Positions 7,032 to 15,560 of a stretch of DNA of 28,460 bases are shown piece by piece. Source of the stretch: DATDRM01 sp035291705. GTDB lineage: Bacteria > Chloroflexota > Anaerolineae > Anaerolineales > UBA4823. The position numbers and the translations under genes are program-made. Every line of letters begins with the position of its first letter. The first letter of the stretch is position 1. Location of the stretch: NCBI GenBank assembly GCA_035291705.1, contig DATDRM010000052.1:1-28460 (forward strand), given 5' to 3'. The notes beneath the pieces are model-generated. The model did no database searches. It was not told where the DNA came from and was given only the letters and a program-made list of their open reading frames with translations.

Positions 7032-8441
7032 ATGAAGACATCTAAATATTTCTGGTTGCTAAGCCTGATCGCCATTCTGGCGTTGATTTTGGGTGCATGT
7101 GCCCAGCCGACTGCAATCCCAGAGGCGCCCGCAACCGAAGCACCTGTAACGGAAGAATTGCCCGCTACAGAGGCTCCTGAGACAGAAGCTCCGGTAACAG
7201 AAGCCCCAGCTACAGAGGCGCCGCCTGCCGAAGTGGCCGAGATCGTTTACATGCGCCAGGCAGAGGGCAGCGAAGCAGAGCTGGCGCTGGTCGATAAGTT
7301 CAATGAAACCCATCCGGACATTCACGTCACTGTCGACTCGGTGCCGGCTGAGGATAACTACCCCAAGCTTGTGCTCACCACCGAAGCGGGCAACCCGCCG
7401 GACGTTTACATGACCTACTTCACATTGGGTGCGGCCACCAATGGTCTGGCGCTGGACCTTACCCCTCTCATTGAAAAGGAAGGCGAGGAGTGGTTCAACA
7501 GCCTGTCTGAGAATGGCTGGGTTTTCCACGAATATGCGGGGAAATACTACGCTGTCCCCTGGCGGGTGTCACCCAGCATGGTGATCATCAACACAAACCT
7601 GCTCGAAAAAGCCGGATTGGAACTGCCGCCCAATGATTGGACCTGGGAGGACTTTGTCGCCTATGCCAAAGCCATGACCAATCCAGATGCAGGGGAATAT
7701 GGGTTCTGTATCATGGGTTCGGCTGAAGATCCCGGCACAGATTACCAGTTCTACCCCTTCCTGTTCCAGGCTGGGGGTACAATGATCGGTGAGGATGGCC
7801 TGTCCGCTTTCGACTCGCCAGAGGGTGCAGAGGCTCTACAGTTTATGGTAGACCTGATCCAAACAGAGCAAGTCGTGCCACCTGGCACCACGAGCGCTAC
7901 AGCCAACGCCTGCATCGATTTGCTGGCAGCCGACAAAGCAGGCATGTGGACGAACGCCAACCTATGGCTTGGCATCATCCGCAATACCTACCCCGATGTT
8001 AAAATCACCATCGCGCCGATGCCGACTCACACGACCACGGGCGCCCTGATCGGCGGTACAGGTTTCGGCATTTCCCCGAAATCTGAGAACCCGGAAGCTG
8101 CCTTTGAGTTCATCAAGTTCATGGTCTCTGAGGAGAGTATGCGCGCATGGACCAGTGCATTCTACTTCACACCGCCAAACGTTTCCATTCTCGAGGATCC
8201 AGAATTCCTTAAGGATCCTGAACAGGCTGCCACTGCCTACGCCATGCTGAACCAGAAGATGTATCCATTAGCGCACTATCCGGACAGCTCGAACCTGGAG
8301 AGTGTGTTGCGCAGCTACATCCAGGCAGCATATCTTCAGGAGCAGACCCCTGATGAGGCTCTTGCCGGAGCAGCCGCCGAGTGGGATGCGACCTTGCAGG
8401 ATTTCGTGGCAGATGATTGGTGGGCTGCCTGGGTTCGGTAA
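7032..8441 (+). CDS. ABC importer sugar-type substrate-binding lipoprotein
   Basis: A 469-residue extracellular solute-binding protein of family 1 (maltose/glycerol-phosphate type). It begins with a lipoprotein signal peptide: a basic start, a hydrophobic stretch, and the lipobox LGAC with Cys23 as the lipidated residue. A linker of repeated TEAP-like units (about 27-70) tethers the folded domain to the membrane. The binding domain starts near VYMRQAEGSEAELALVDKFNETHPDI and contains the typical PPDVYM and GGTGFGISPKS segments. Trp-rich segments are typical of sugar sites, but the ligand cannot be deduced. An AAGGAG site precedes ATG at 7032. The gene is followed by a hairpin and then by two permease genes. 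Confidence 0.93.
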   Translation: MKTSKYFWLLSLIAILALILGACAQPTAIPEAPATEAPVTEELPATEAPETEAPVTEAPATEAPPAEVAEIVYMRQAEGSEAELALVDKFNETHPDIHVTVDSVPAEDNYPKLVLTTEAGNPPDVYMTYFTLGAATNGLALDLTPLIEKEGEEWFNSLSENGWVFHEYAGKYYAVPWRVSPSMVIINTNLLEKAGLELPPNDWTWEDFVAYAKAMTNPDAGEYGFCIMGSAEDPGTDYQFYPFLFQAGGTMIGEDGLSAFDSPEGAEALQFMVDLIQTEQVVPPGTTSATANACIDLLAADKAGMWTNANLWLGIIRNTYPDVKITIAPMPTHTTTGALIGGTGFGISPKSENPEAAFEFIKFMVSEESMRAWTSAFYFTPPNVSILEDPEFLKDPEQAATAYAMLNQKMYPLAHYPDSSNLESVLRSYIQAAYLQEQTPDEALAGAAAEWDATLQDFVADDWWAAWVR

Positions 8442-8469
8442 CTCTCGTTCTTAACCACCCCTAGTCAAT

Positions 8470-8518
8470 CCGGCGAGTCTGCTCCCCCCAGCAGGCTCGT
8501 CGGACCCCCGCCCTTTTT
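8470..8518 (+). terminator. Hairpin with T-tract between binding-protein and permease genes
   Basis: Bases 8470-8483 pair with 8490-8503 to form a 14-bp GC-rich stem with two G-T pairs and a loop of six C. A run of five T follows at 8514-8518, about ten bases after the stem. The spacing is longer than in a textbook intrinsic terminator. It is best read as a partial terminator or 3'-end-stabilising hairpin that lets the binding protein be made in excess of the permeases, a common arrangement in importer operons. Confidence 0.6.
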
Positions 8519-8642
8519 ATGGAAAAGCGGCCTGGCGACTCTAGCAGTTTCCCGATCTAAAGAAACGGTAAAATTCAACGCTCGAATTTAATACAGTTCG
8601 CACGAACGATTGGTACCTCTCTAACTGCTGGGAACAGACATC

Positions 8643-9548
8643 ATGGATACTGCCCTTCCGACCATTCCGCACCAAAAGAGACGAAATCGACTCAGCTCTG
8701 GCTATTTATTCGTTGCGCCAGCCGTAATCTTGATCACCCTATTGGCGATTTACCCGACCTTGCGCGTGATCAGTCTGAGTTTATTCGATCTCAACAGACG
8801 CACTGGGATTGACACTTACGTTGGGCTAGAGAACTATGCCAAACTGATCGCGGACCCTATGTTCCCGAAAGTATTCAAGCAGACCCTGCAATTTTCTTTT
8901 TTCAGCTCTCTTGGACATATTGTACTTGGTTTCTTCCTGGCGATATTGTTGAACACCGGGTTGAACCGCAAGTTTCTTGGCGCGTGCCGAGCTCTGATCT
9001 TATTGCCCTGGGCGCTCAGCCCAATCGTTGTAGCAATTATCGCGCAATTGTGGGCGTATCCGTTAATCAGCCCAATTGCAAAGATCTTAGCTGCCTTGGG
9101 TTCCCAAGCTGAGTTTGCGCCGCTGGCGAAACCCAGTACAGCGATGTGGTCGCTCTCGTTGATAAATGTCTGGCAGTTCACACCTTTCTACATGCTGATG
9201 ATCCTGGCTGGTTTACAATCCATGGACCCGGAACTGCACGATGCTGCGAAGGTGGATGGCGCGTCTGTTTTGCAGCGGATTCGTTACTTGACATTACCTC
9301 ATGTGCGGGATTTGATCCTTACACTGAGCTTGTTTGACCTTGTGACCACCGCCGCCTATTTTGATCTCATTTGGGTCACAACGCAAGGAGGGCCGGTGCG
9401 GAGCACGGAGGTGTTGGCCACCTACATTTATCGCATCGCTTTTGGCACCATGGATTGGAATCGCGCCAGCGCTATCGGCATGATATTGTTAGTTCTATGT
9501 ATCGGTATATCCGCAGTGGTGCTTATACAAATGCAACGCGAAGAGTAG
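8643..9548 (+). CDS. ABC sugar importer permease, MalF/UgpA type
   Basis: A 301-residue membrane protein of the binding-protein-dependent transport family. The first membrane helix is at about 20-45 and further helices fill the chain. The cytoplasmic coupling loop that contacts the ATPase carries the EAA-like motif HDAAKVDGAS at 199-208, followed by LTLPHV. Its length and its place before a MalG-type gene fit the MalF/UgpA role. A gap of 201 bases containing a hairpin separates it from the binding-protein gene. The ribosome binding site before ATG at 8643 is weak. Confidence 0.92.
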   Translation: MDTALPTIPHQKRRNRLSSGYLFVAPAVILITLLAIYPTLRVISLSLFDLNRRTGIDTYVGLENYAKLIADPMFPKVFKQTLQFSFFSSLGHIVLGFFLAILLNTGLNRKFLGACRALILLPWALSPIVVAIIAQLWAYPLISPIAKILAALGSQAEFAPLAKPSTAMWSLSLINVWQFTPFYMLMILAGLQSMDPELHDAAKVDGASVLQRIRYLTLPHVRDLILTLSLFDLVTTAAYFDLIWVTTQGGPVRSTEVLATYIYRIAFGTMDWNRASAIGMILLVLCIGISAVVLIQMQREE

Positions 9549-9559
9549 GGAGAGGACAA

Positions 9560-10399
9560 GTGTATAACCCAGGTCAAGCTCAAAAGAAAATCCTTAACTC
9601 GCTGACTTATCTTAGCGTTGGCGCGATTACCTTCTTTTGGTTGCTGCCGATCCTATGGATGATCATCTCTGCCTTTCGTGACCCAGGGGAACCATTTTAT
9701 ATTGGGATCCTGCCCAGCAGGTTGACTCTGGTGAATTTTCAGAAAGTCCTCTCGAACGAAAACACGATGCGATCCTTCCGTAACAGCGCTACGGTGGCTG
9801 CATTTGCAGCGATAGTGGACATGGTGATCGCGAGTCTAGCTGCGTATGGTTTTTCACGCTTCCGATTCGCAGGTAAGAGGCCTCTCCAAATTTTATTATT
9901 AGTGGTCCGTCTTTTCCCAGGGGTATTATTAGCCATAACCCTATTTCAGGTCGCAGGCTTCCTCAATGTATACGACACATTCGTCCCATTGATCCTGGCC
10001 AACGCCCTATTAAATTTACCTTTCGCCATCTGGAATCTACGCACCACCTTCGAAGCGCTTCCAATCGAACTAGAGGAAGCCGCGTGGTTAGATGGAACGA
10101 CGCGTGTCGGTGGGATTACCCGGATCTTACTGCCGTTGATGACACCCAGCTTGGCAGCGACCGCAGCGTTTGTCTTCCTACTGAGTTGGAATGAATACCT
10201 CTTTGCCGTTTCTTTCATCCGATCACCGGAGAAACAATTGATCACCACTGCTATCGCCGCTAATATCGGCCAGTACAACGTTGACTTTACCGGCCTGATC
10301 ACTACAGGGATGCTGGCTAGCCTGCCTTTGCTGCTTGTATTTCTTTACATCCAACGCTATATCGTTTCTGGCCTTGGGGTTGGCGCAGTGCGTGGTTAG
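9560..10399 (+). CDS. ABC sugar importer permease, MalG/UgpE type
   Basis: A 279-residue permease with the EAA motif EEAAWLDGTT at 172-181 followed by RILLPLMTPSL, and six predicted helices. It is the usual partner of the preceding permease. I chose GTG at 9560: it starts 11 bases after the previous stop, has AGGGAGAGG just upstream, and gives the usual MalG length. The same frame is open further upstream, but only inside the preceding gene. No ATP-binding subunit is encoded nearby, so the pair probably uses a shared MsmK/UgpC-type ATPase encoded elsewhere. Confidence 0.92.
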   Translation: MYNPGQAQKKILNSLTYLSVGAITFFWLLPILWMIISAFRDPGEPFYIGILPSRLTLVNFQKVLSNENTMRSFRNSATVAAFAAIVDMVIASLAAYGFSRFRFAGKRPLQILLLVVRLFPGVLLAITLFQVAGFLNVYDTFVPLILANALLNLPFAIWNLRTTFEALPIELEEAAWLDGTTRVGGITRILLPLMTPSLAATAAFVFLLSWNEYLFAVSFIRSPEKQLITTAIAANIGQYNVDFTGLITTGMLASLPLLLVFLYIQRYIVSGLGVGAVRG

Positions 10400-10428
10400 G
10401 TTATACAATTAAACGCAAGAGACTATCT

Positions 10429-11718
10429 ATGATGAGTTCTATGAAGCTCGAATTCAGCCAGCCCGGCAATTGGGTAGCCCAGGAGGGTCAAAGTTCCTTA
10501 TACAGCCAGCTTGCCAAGGCCTGTGGCCAGATGGGATTTGCCGGCGATCTGGTGCTGCCGGGTATGCTGGTCGGCAAAGCGCTGCGCAGCCCATACCCTC
10601 ACTGCCGGATCAACCAGATCGATGCACATCGAGCACAGGAGATCCCGGGCGTCCAAGCTGTGTTGACAGCCCAAGATATCCCAGGCGAAAATGTGATAGG
10701 AAAAACGGTTGAGGACCAACAATTTCTGGTCAGCGAACGCGCAAGGTCGGTAATGGATGCATTGGCCATCGTTGCCGCCGAGACTGAAGAAATCGCTCAG
10801 GCCGCGTTGGAATCTATTCATCTTGACCTGACGCCGCTCCCAGCTGTATTTGATCCAGAGGATGCCCTCAAATCCAAGTCAGACCTGCTTCACAATGACA
10901 GCAATCTGTTGCAGGATTTCCAAATCTTGTATGGTGATGCAGAAGCCGCTATGAGTGAGGCGGAGGTTGTCGTTGAGAATGCATATTACTTCCCATGGAT
11001 TGAGCACGCCTTTCTTGAAACTGAGGCGGCTTTAGCTGCACCGAACAGTGATGGAAGCCTGACTGTCTGGCTTGGCTGCCATAATATCTATGCTGAACGG
11101 ATGCAACTAGCGCGCGCCTTTGGCTGGCCTGAAAGGCGTTTCCGGGTGATTCTGGTGCCGGCTGGCGGTTCATTCGGGGGAAAAGACGACAATATCATTA
11201 GCGTCTGGGCTGCGTTGCTTGCTAATCATACGGGCCGTCCAGTCCGTTTTGTTTTTGACCGGCGCGAATCGATCCGCGGGCATTCCAAGCGCCATAGCCA
11301 ACGGATTCAGCACCGGTTGGGGGCAGGCAGCGATGGGCGATTGGTCGCGGCACAAGTAAATATTCTGTTTGATACAGGCGCGTACGCTCATTGGGGTGCA
11401 AGCATTATGCGTTTCGCTTGCCTGCAAGCAACCGGACCGTACCGGATCCCAGCCGCGCATGTCAAAAGCCAGATCGTTTATACGAACAACATCACCGCCG
11501 GGGCAATGCGTGGTTGGGGCACACCAGGTATCGAGTTTGCCATGGAATCGCAGATGGATATTCTGGCCGAAAAACTTGGATTCCATCCCATTCAATTGCG
11601 CTGGATAAATGCCCTGAAAGATGGCGATGAAACGATCACTGGACGCCCGCTCCCGCCAGGCTGCAGGTATAGGGAAACGTTGGAAGCTGTAGCGCGGGCC
11701 GAAGGGATTTCCCTATAA
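10429..11718 (+). CDS. Molybdenum hydroxylase, N-terminal half of large subunit (NdhL-like), copy 1
   Basis: A 429-residue protein that covers only the N-terminal half of a xanthine-dehydrogenase-type molybdopterin subunit. It has the a/b hammerhead domain (about 30-140, with GMLVGKALRSPYPH) and the first molybdopterin-binding domain (about 165-400). GGSFGGK is at 246-252 and MRGWGTP at 360-366. It ends with LEAVARAEGISL, the linker where full-length subunits continue into their second half. This is the size and boundary of NdhL in nicotinate dehydrogenase of Eubacterium barkeri. Such enzymes hydroxylate N-heterocycles or aldehydes using water. ATG at 10429 is used; ATG at 10432 or 10441 is possible. 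A second version of the same half follows 19 bases later. Confidence 0.88.
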   Translation: MMSSMKLEFSQPGNWVAQEGQSSLYSQLAKACGQMGFAGDLVLPGMLVGKALRSPYPHCRINQIDAHRAQEIPGVQAVLTAQDIPGENVIGKTVEDQQFLVSERARSVMDALAIVAAETEEIAQAALESIHLDLTPLPAVFDPEDALKSKSDLLHNDSNLLQDFQILYGDAEAAMSEAEVVVENAYYFPWIEHAFLETEAALAAPNSDGSLTVWLGCHNIYAERMQLARAFGWPERRFRVILVPAGGSFGGKDDNIISVWAALLANHTGRPVRFVFDRRESIRGHSKRHSQRIQHRLGAGSDGRLVAAQVNILFDTGAYAHWGASIMRFACLQATGPYRIPAAHVKSQIVYTNNITAGAMRGWGTPGIEFAMESQMDILAEKLGFHPIQLRWINALKDGDETITGRPLPPGCRYRETLEAVARAEGISL

Positions 11719-11737
11719 ACAGCAGGACAATCATATC

Positions 11738-13054
11738 ATGCAGAATGGTTCGATTGCCGAGGACAGCGTTCGTTCTTTTCTGAGCCGGCCGGGTGCACAA
11801 TTACCCGGAGAAGGGATCGTATCGTTACGTAGCCCACTGGCAAAGGCTTGTGGCCAGGTGACATATCCCAGTGACTTAAAGCTGCCAGGTATGCTGGTCG
11901 GTAAAATCCTTTATAGCCCCTTTCCTCATTGCCAGATCAACGTAATTGACACAGAGAAAGCAAAACGCTTACCAGGTGTCCGGGCAGTATTAACCTGGAA
12001 GGATATACCTGGCATCAACAAGGATATTAAGACGATTGCCGACCAGCCTTTCCTCGCGGAAGACAGGGCCAGAACGGTGATGGATGCGCTGGCATTAGTA
12101 GCAGCCGAGACTGAAGAAGCCGCCTCAGTGGCTTTGCAGGCTATTGAGTTGGATCTCATCCCATTGCCGGCAGTGTTCGACCTTGATGCAGCTCTCACCC
12201 CTGATGCTTCACAGGTCCACTCGAATGGCAACCGCGCCTATGAGTTCCAGATCATACATGGAGATGTGAAGGTTGGCTTGGCCGAGGCGGATGTCGTTGT
12301 AGAGAACGATTATGTCTTCCCGTGGATAGATCATGCATACCTGGAAACCGAGGCTGCGCTCGCTATATTGAGCTCAGATGGCACAATAACGGTCTGGCTT
12401 GGTTCGCACGATATCTACAGCGACCGAATCGGGTTAAGCGTGGGTTTTGGCTGGCCTGAAGAATCCTTCCGGGTTGTTCTCGTCCCTCCCGGAGGTTCGT
12501 TTGGTGGGAAGCATGTTCCGGTAGCCTTTTTTGCCGCCTTGTTAGCCTATTACACTGAAAGGCCTGTAAAGATACAGTATTCCCGGTGCCAGTCAATGCG
12601 AGGACACGCCAAACGCTCGCCAATGCGCATCCACCACAAGCTCGGAGCGCGTGTGGATGGGTATATCACAGCTGCCGAGGTTCACATCACGAGTGATACC
12701 GGCGCTTATGTTCACTGGGCACCTTTGATCATCGACTTCTGTTGCATCCAGGCGACCGGTCCGTATTGCGTCCCTCATGCGTGGGTATCAGGGCACCTGA
12801 TTTACACGAATAATATCGTGGGTAGCGGGATGCGGGGATTGGGAACTCCTCAGGTAGAGTTCGCTACGGAGTCCCAGATGGACCAGCTGGCTGAACGCCT
12901 GAATATTCATCCGCTCAAATTGCGCTGGATCAATGCGTTACGGGAGGGCGATTCAACCATCACCGGGCAACTCGCCCCAGGTTGTCAATTTGTGGATACG
13001 CTGGTTGCAGCCGCCCAACGGGCGGGAGTGAATTTGGAAGAGGACCGACTATGA
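11738..13054 (+). CDS. Molybdenum hydroxylase, N-terminal half of large subunit (NdhL-like), copy 2
   Basis: A 438-residue paralog of the preceding protein with the same domains: hammerhead (about 36-148, GMLVGKILYSPFPH), then the first molybdopterin domain with GGSFGGK at 252-258 and MRGLGTP at 365-371. It has its own N-terminus, about six residues longer. By eye, roughly half of the positions are the same as copy 1. Differences near the cofactor include His after GGSFGGK (Asp in copy 1) and a Cys-rich DFCCIQATGPYC stretch. The stop codon overlaps the ATG of the C-terminal-half gene by four bases (ATGA), so this copy is translationally coupled to it and is the more obvious partner. Confidence 0.88.
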   Translation: MQNGSIAEDSVRSFLSRPGAQLPGEGIVSLRSPLAKACGQVTYPSDLKLPGMLVGKILYSPFPHCQINVIDTEKAKRLPGVRAVLTWKDIPGINKDIKTIADQPFLAEDRARTVMDALALVAAETEEAASVALQAIELDLIPLPAVFDLDAALTPDASQVHSNGNRAYEFQIIHGDVKVGLAEADVVVENDYVFPWIDHAYLETEAALAILSSDGTITVWLGSHDIYSDRIGLSVGFGWPEESFRVVLVPPGGSFGGKHVPVAFFAALLAYYTERPVKIQYSRCQSMRGHAKRSPMRIHHKLGARVDGYITAAEVHITSDTGAYVHWAPLIIDFCCIQATGPYCVPHAWVSGHLIYTNNIVGSGMRGLGTPQVEFATESQMDQLAERLNIHPLKLRWINALREGDSTITGQLAPGCQFVDTLVAAAQRAGVNLEEDRL

Positions 13055-14052
13055 TAAAACATGGAGTTGGTTATGCCTCTGCTTGGCAGGGTCTCAATTT
13101 CCATTTTGGGCACCCAGACATCTCAACCGTAAGCCTGGAGCTGACCGATCAACTGCGTTATCGGATAGGTGTGGCTGCCGCAGACCTGGGAGAAGGCATC
13201 CCAGAGACGCTGGCAGTCATCCTATCGCAGGAGTTAGGAGGAGTGCCTGCCAGTCAAATCGAGTTTATTGACCCCGATACCGGGGTTACACCGGATGGTG
13301 GGGCGACGGGGGCTTCACGACAAACTGCGTTAACGGGTAATGCCACACTCAAGGCAGCCAAGAAACTCGCCTTGGTGCTAAAGAAGACTGCTTCAGAAAT
13401 TCTAGATTCTCCACCAGATGAGGTGACGATCAAAGAGGGCATATTCTATGGCCGCGGGGGGGTCACGGCAAGCCTGGCTGAAATTGAAAAGGAATGTCGC
13501 CGGATCGGCCTGTCATTATCAGTGTTAGGGTTTTTCCAGGCACCACTCACCGAACCGTTGGACGATAAGGGTCAGGGCTTTGGTGTGAACCAATTTAGCT
13601 ACGCAACCTATATCGCTGAGGTTGATGTGGATACCGATACTGGAGAAGTGAACGTCACGCGGGTTTCGGCTTTTGTCGACGCCGGAAAGATTGTGAGACG
13701 GATCGGTGCTGAGATGCAGGTAGAAGGCGGTATTGCGATGGGGCTGGGTCATACATTGACTGAAGAATTTAAGCAGCGACAAGGTTGGCCGGAGACCGAT
13801 GGATTTACAACTTACCTTATTCCAACCATTCAAGATGTGCCATTGGAAATTACCTCCGATTTTGTGGGTGAATGGGCACCAATGGGAGAATTAGGCGCGA
13901 AGGGGCTGGCCGAATTGGTGTTAGTACCCGTTGCGCCGGCTATTACGAATGCTATCTACAACGCGGTTAGAGTTCGGATCACGACGCTCCCAGCGACTCC
14001 AGAACGCGTGTTTATGGCTTTAAGATCGATCGAGGATAAAGAGCAGCAGTAA
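13051..14052 (+). CDS. Molybdenum hydroxylase, C-terminal half of large subunit (NdhM-like)
   Basis: A 333-residue protein equal to the second half of a molybdopterin subunit. It begins MIKHGVGYASAW, where full-length proteins have the start of their second molybdopterin-binding domain. It contains GATGASRQTALTGNA (84-98), SYATYIAEVDVDTDTGEV and ends with the active-site segment GELGAKGLAE (279-288). Glu288 fits the catalytic base of the family. The length matches NdhM of E. barkeri nicotinate dehydrogenase. The start is fixed by the four-base ATGA overlap with copy 2 of the N-terminal half. Only one such C-terminal gene is present for two N-terminal genes. The kinase gene starts five bases after the stop. 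Confidence 0.9.
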   Translation: MIKHGVGYASAWQGLNFHFGHPDISTVSLELTDQLRYRIGVAAADLGEGIPETLAVILSQELGGVPASQIEFIDPDTGVTPDGGATGASRQTALTGNATLKAAKKLALVLKKTASEILDSPPDEVTIKEGIFYGRGGVTASLAEIEKECRRIGLSLSVLGFFQAPLTEPLDDKGQGFGVNQFSYATYIAEVDVDTDTGEVNVTRVSAFVDAGKIVRRIGAEMQVEGGIAMGLGHTLTEEFKQRQGWPETDGFTTYLIPTIQDVPLEITSDFVGEWAPMGELGAKGLAELVLVPVAPAITNAIYNAVRVRITTLPATPERVFMALRSIEDKEQQ

Positions 14053-14057
14053 GTACT

Positions 14058-15560
14058 ATGGCTGAGCCTCTACTCATCGGCATTGATTTAGGGACTACAA
14101 ACGGTAAGGTCGCTTGCTACGACCTAGATGGCCATTTATTGGCCGAGGCCGTGCAAACCTACCCAACCCACTTCCCACGCTACGGTTGGTATGAACAAGA
14201 TCCAAGCGATTGGAAGGTTGCCCTTGAGTGTGGGTTGAAGGAAGTCTCCGTAAGCCTTGGGGCGCGGGCTGGAGATGTAGTTGGATTGGCTGTTTCGAAC
14301 TTCGGACCAGGCCTGGTAATGATTGACCAGGCGGGAGACCCTCTTTCTCCTTGCCCAACTTGGCAAGATGAGCGTTGCCGGTCTCAAGGTCGACTTTTAG
14401 TTGAAAAGTTAGGGACGAATTGGATCGGACTTGGGCCTCCCTTAATGGGTTTTCCGGCCAAATTGTTTTGGGTGATTGAGGAAGCCCCCGAGCTGGTTGC
14501 ACGTGCACACCAGATCACTGACATTAAGGGTTTCCTGATAAACTGGCTTACTGGACGGCCAGTCACCGACCCCTCCAGTGGGCCCGGAGCTAAGTCTTGG
14601 TGGGATCCCGTCTTTGAATTTATTGGCTGGCCGGTTGAGCGATTGCCGCATATTTTGATGGCAACCGAATCGGCTGGAGGGCTTCAAGCAGGTTTGGCTA
14701 ACAGGGTCGGGTTGAAATCTGGCTTGCCAGTTTTTGTCGGCGTTAACGACGGGGCGGCAGCCACGCTAGGCAGCGGGGCTGTGAATCTACAGGACAGCGT
14801 GATCACACTGGCGACGAATGGCGCTTGCCGGATCGTGGTGCCAAAAAGGTTGGATCCGAAGATCATCCTGGCCCGGCATTTATTCTCCTGGCCTTTTGTG
14901 GGTGAGTACTGGATCTGTGGTGGTTTTACTTGTAGCGGGGCGGGGAGCCTACAATGGCTGGCCGATCAATTTGGTCTACCGCGAGATCCGGCGGCTTACG
15001 ATGCGCTCCTGGAAAAAGCATCAGCTGTGCCACCGGGCAGCCGTGGTCTCCTCTTCCTTCCTTACCTGGCCGGGCGCGGCACCCCGGAGGCAGACCCAAA
15101 TCTACGCGGTGGATTTGTAAACGTAGGGTTGGAGCACGGACATGGAGAGCTGGCGCGGTCAGTAGTGGAAGGCATCTCTTACGCGGTTCGTGAAATTTAT
15201 GAAGAATTTACCCGTCTCAATTTTGAAGTTGGGGAAATTCGAATAACAGGCGGGGGCGCCAGGAGCAGGTTATGGCGTCAGATCCTTGCCGATGTTTTGG
15301 AACGCCCGGTATTACACGCCGGTAGGGATTCTACCCTCGGTAACGCTATGATTGCTGCAATTGGGTTGGGATTTTACTCGGACTTCCCATCTGCTGCCAA
15401 TGCCATGGTGAAGGCTCTCGATTACGAAAGGCCGAAGAAAGACGAGGTTTTACTGTATAGACGCCTCTATCAGGTGTTCGCACAAACCCGAGATATTTCC
15501 CTGAGGATACCCCGTTTTCACCGGGGCGAGGAATCAGATCCTCCAGGAGGGTCCAGGTGA
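14058..15560 (+). CDS. FGGY-family carbohydrate kinase
   Basis: A 500-residue FGGY kinase, the usual family length. The N-terminal phosphate-binding loop is IDLGTTNGK (9-17), and the catalytic Asp is probably D231 in GVNDGAAATLGSG. The C-terminal ATP-binding domain has FLPYLAGRGTPEADP and ITGGGARSRLWRQILADV (about 396-413). Overall it looks xylulokinase-like, but the sugar specificity cannot be assigned, and substrates in the family range from glycerol to heptuloses. It lies between the molybdopterin and the FAD/Fe-S subunit genes of the hydroxylase and overlaps the FAD subunit by four bases (GTGA). The kinase is thus co-translated with the hydroxylase, which suggests that both act on products of one compound. 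Confidence 0.92.
   Translation: MAEPLLIGIDLGTTNGKVACYDLDGHLLAEAVQTYPTHFPRYGWYEQDPSDWKVALECGLKEVSVSLGARAGDVVGLAVSNFGPGLVMIDQAGDPLSPCPTWQDERCRSQGRLLVEKLGTNWIGLGPPLMGFPAKLFWVIEEAPELVARAHQITDIKGFLINWLTGRPVTDPSSGPGAKSWWDPVFEFIGWPVERLPHILMATESAGGLQAGLANRVGLKSGLPVFVGVNDGAAATLGSGAVNLQDSVITLATNGACRIVVPKRLDPKIILARHLFSWPFVGEYWICGGFTCSGAGSLQWLADQFGLPRDPAAYDALLEKASAVPPGSRGLLFLPYLAGRGTPEADPNLRGGFVNVGLEHGHGELARSVVEGISYAVREIYEEFTRLNFEVGEIRITGGGARSRLWRQILADVLERPVLHAGRDSTLGNAMIAAIGLGFYSDFPSAANAMVKALDYERPKKDEVLLYRRLYQVFAQTRDISLRIPRFHRGEESDPPGGSR

Noticed and set aside
7110..7240. Repeated TEAP-coding DNA as a tandem-repeat or mobile element
   Set aside because: The repeats are irregular and in frame, and encode the flexible linker commonly found after the lipobox in such binding proteins.
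9371..9559. Longer N-terminus for the MalG-type permease
   Set aside because: This stretch lies inside the preceding permease gene in another frame, has no membrane or family-like sequence, and a good ribosome binding site precedes GTG at 9560.
12982..13050. Longer N-terminus for the C-terminal hydroxylase half
   Set aside because: It overlaps the preceding gene, and its residues do not resemble the family. The ATGA junction at 13051 is the normal coupled start.
10429..13054. The two N-terminal-half hydroxylase genes as frameshifted remains of full-length subunits
   Set aside because: Each ends at the natural interdomain linker. No C-terminal domain fragment follows copy 1 in any frame, and the C-terminal gene has its own start coupled by ATGA to copy 2. 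The sizes match the known NdhL/NdhM split.
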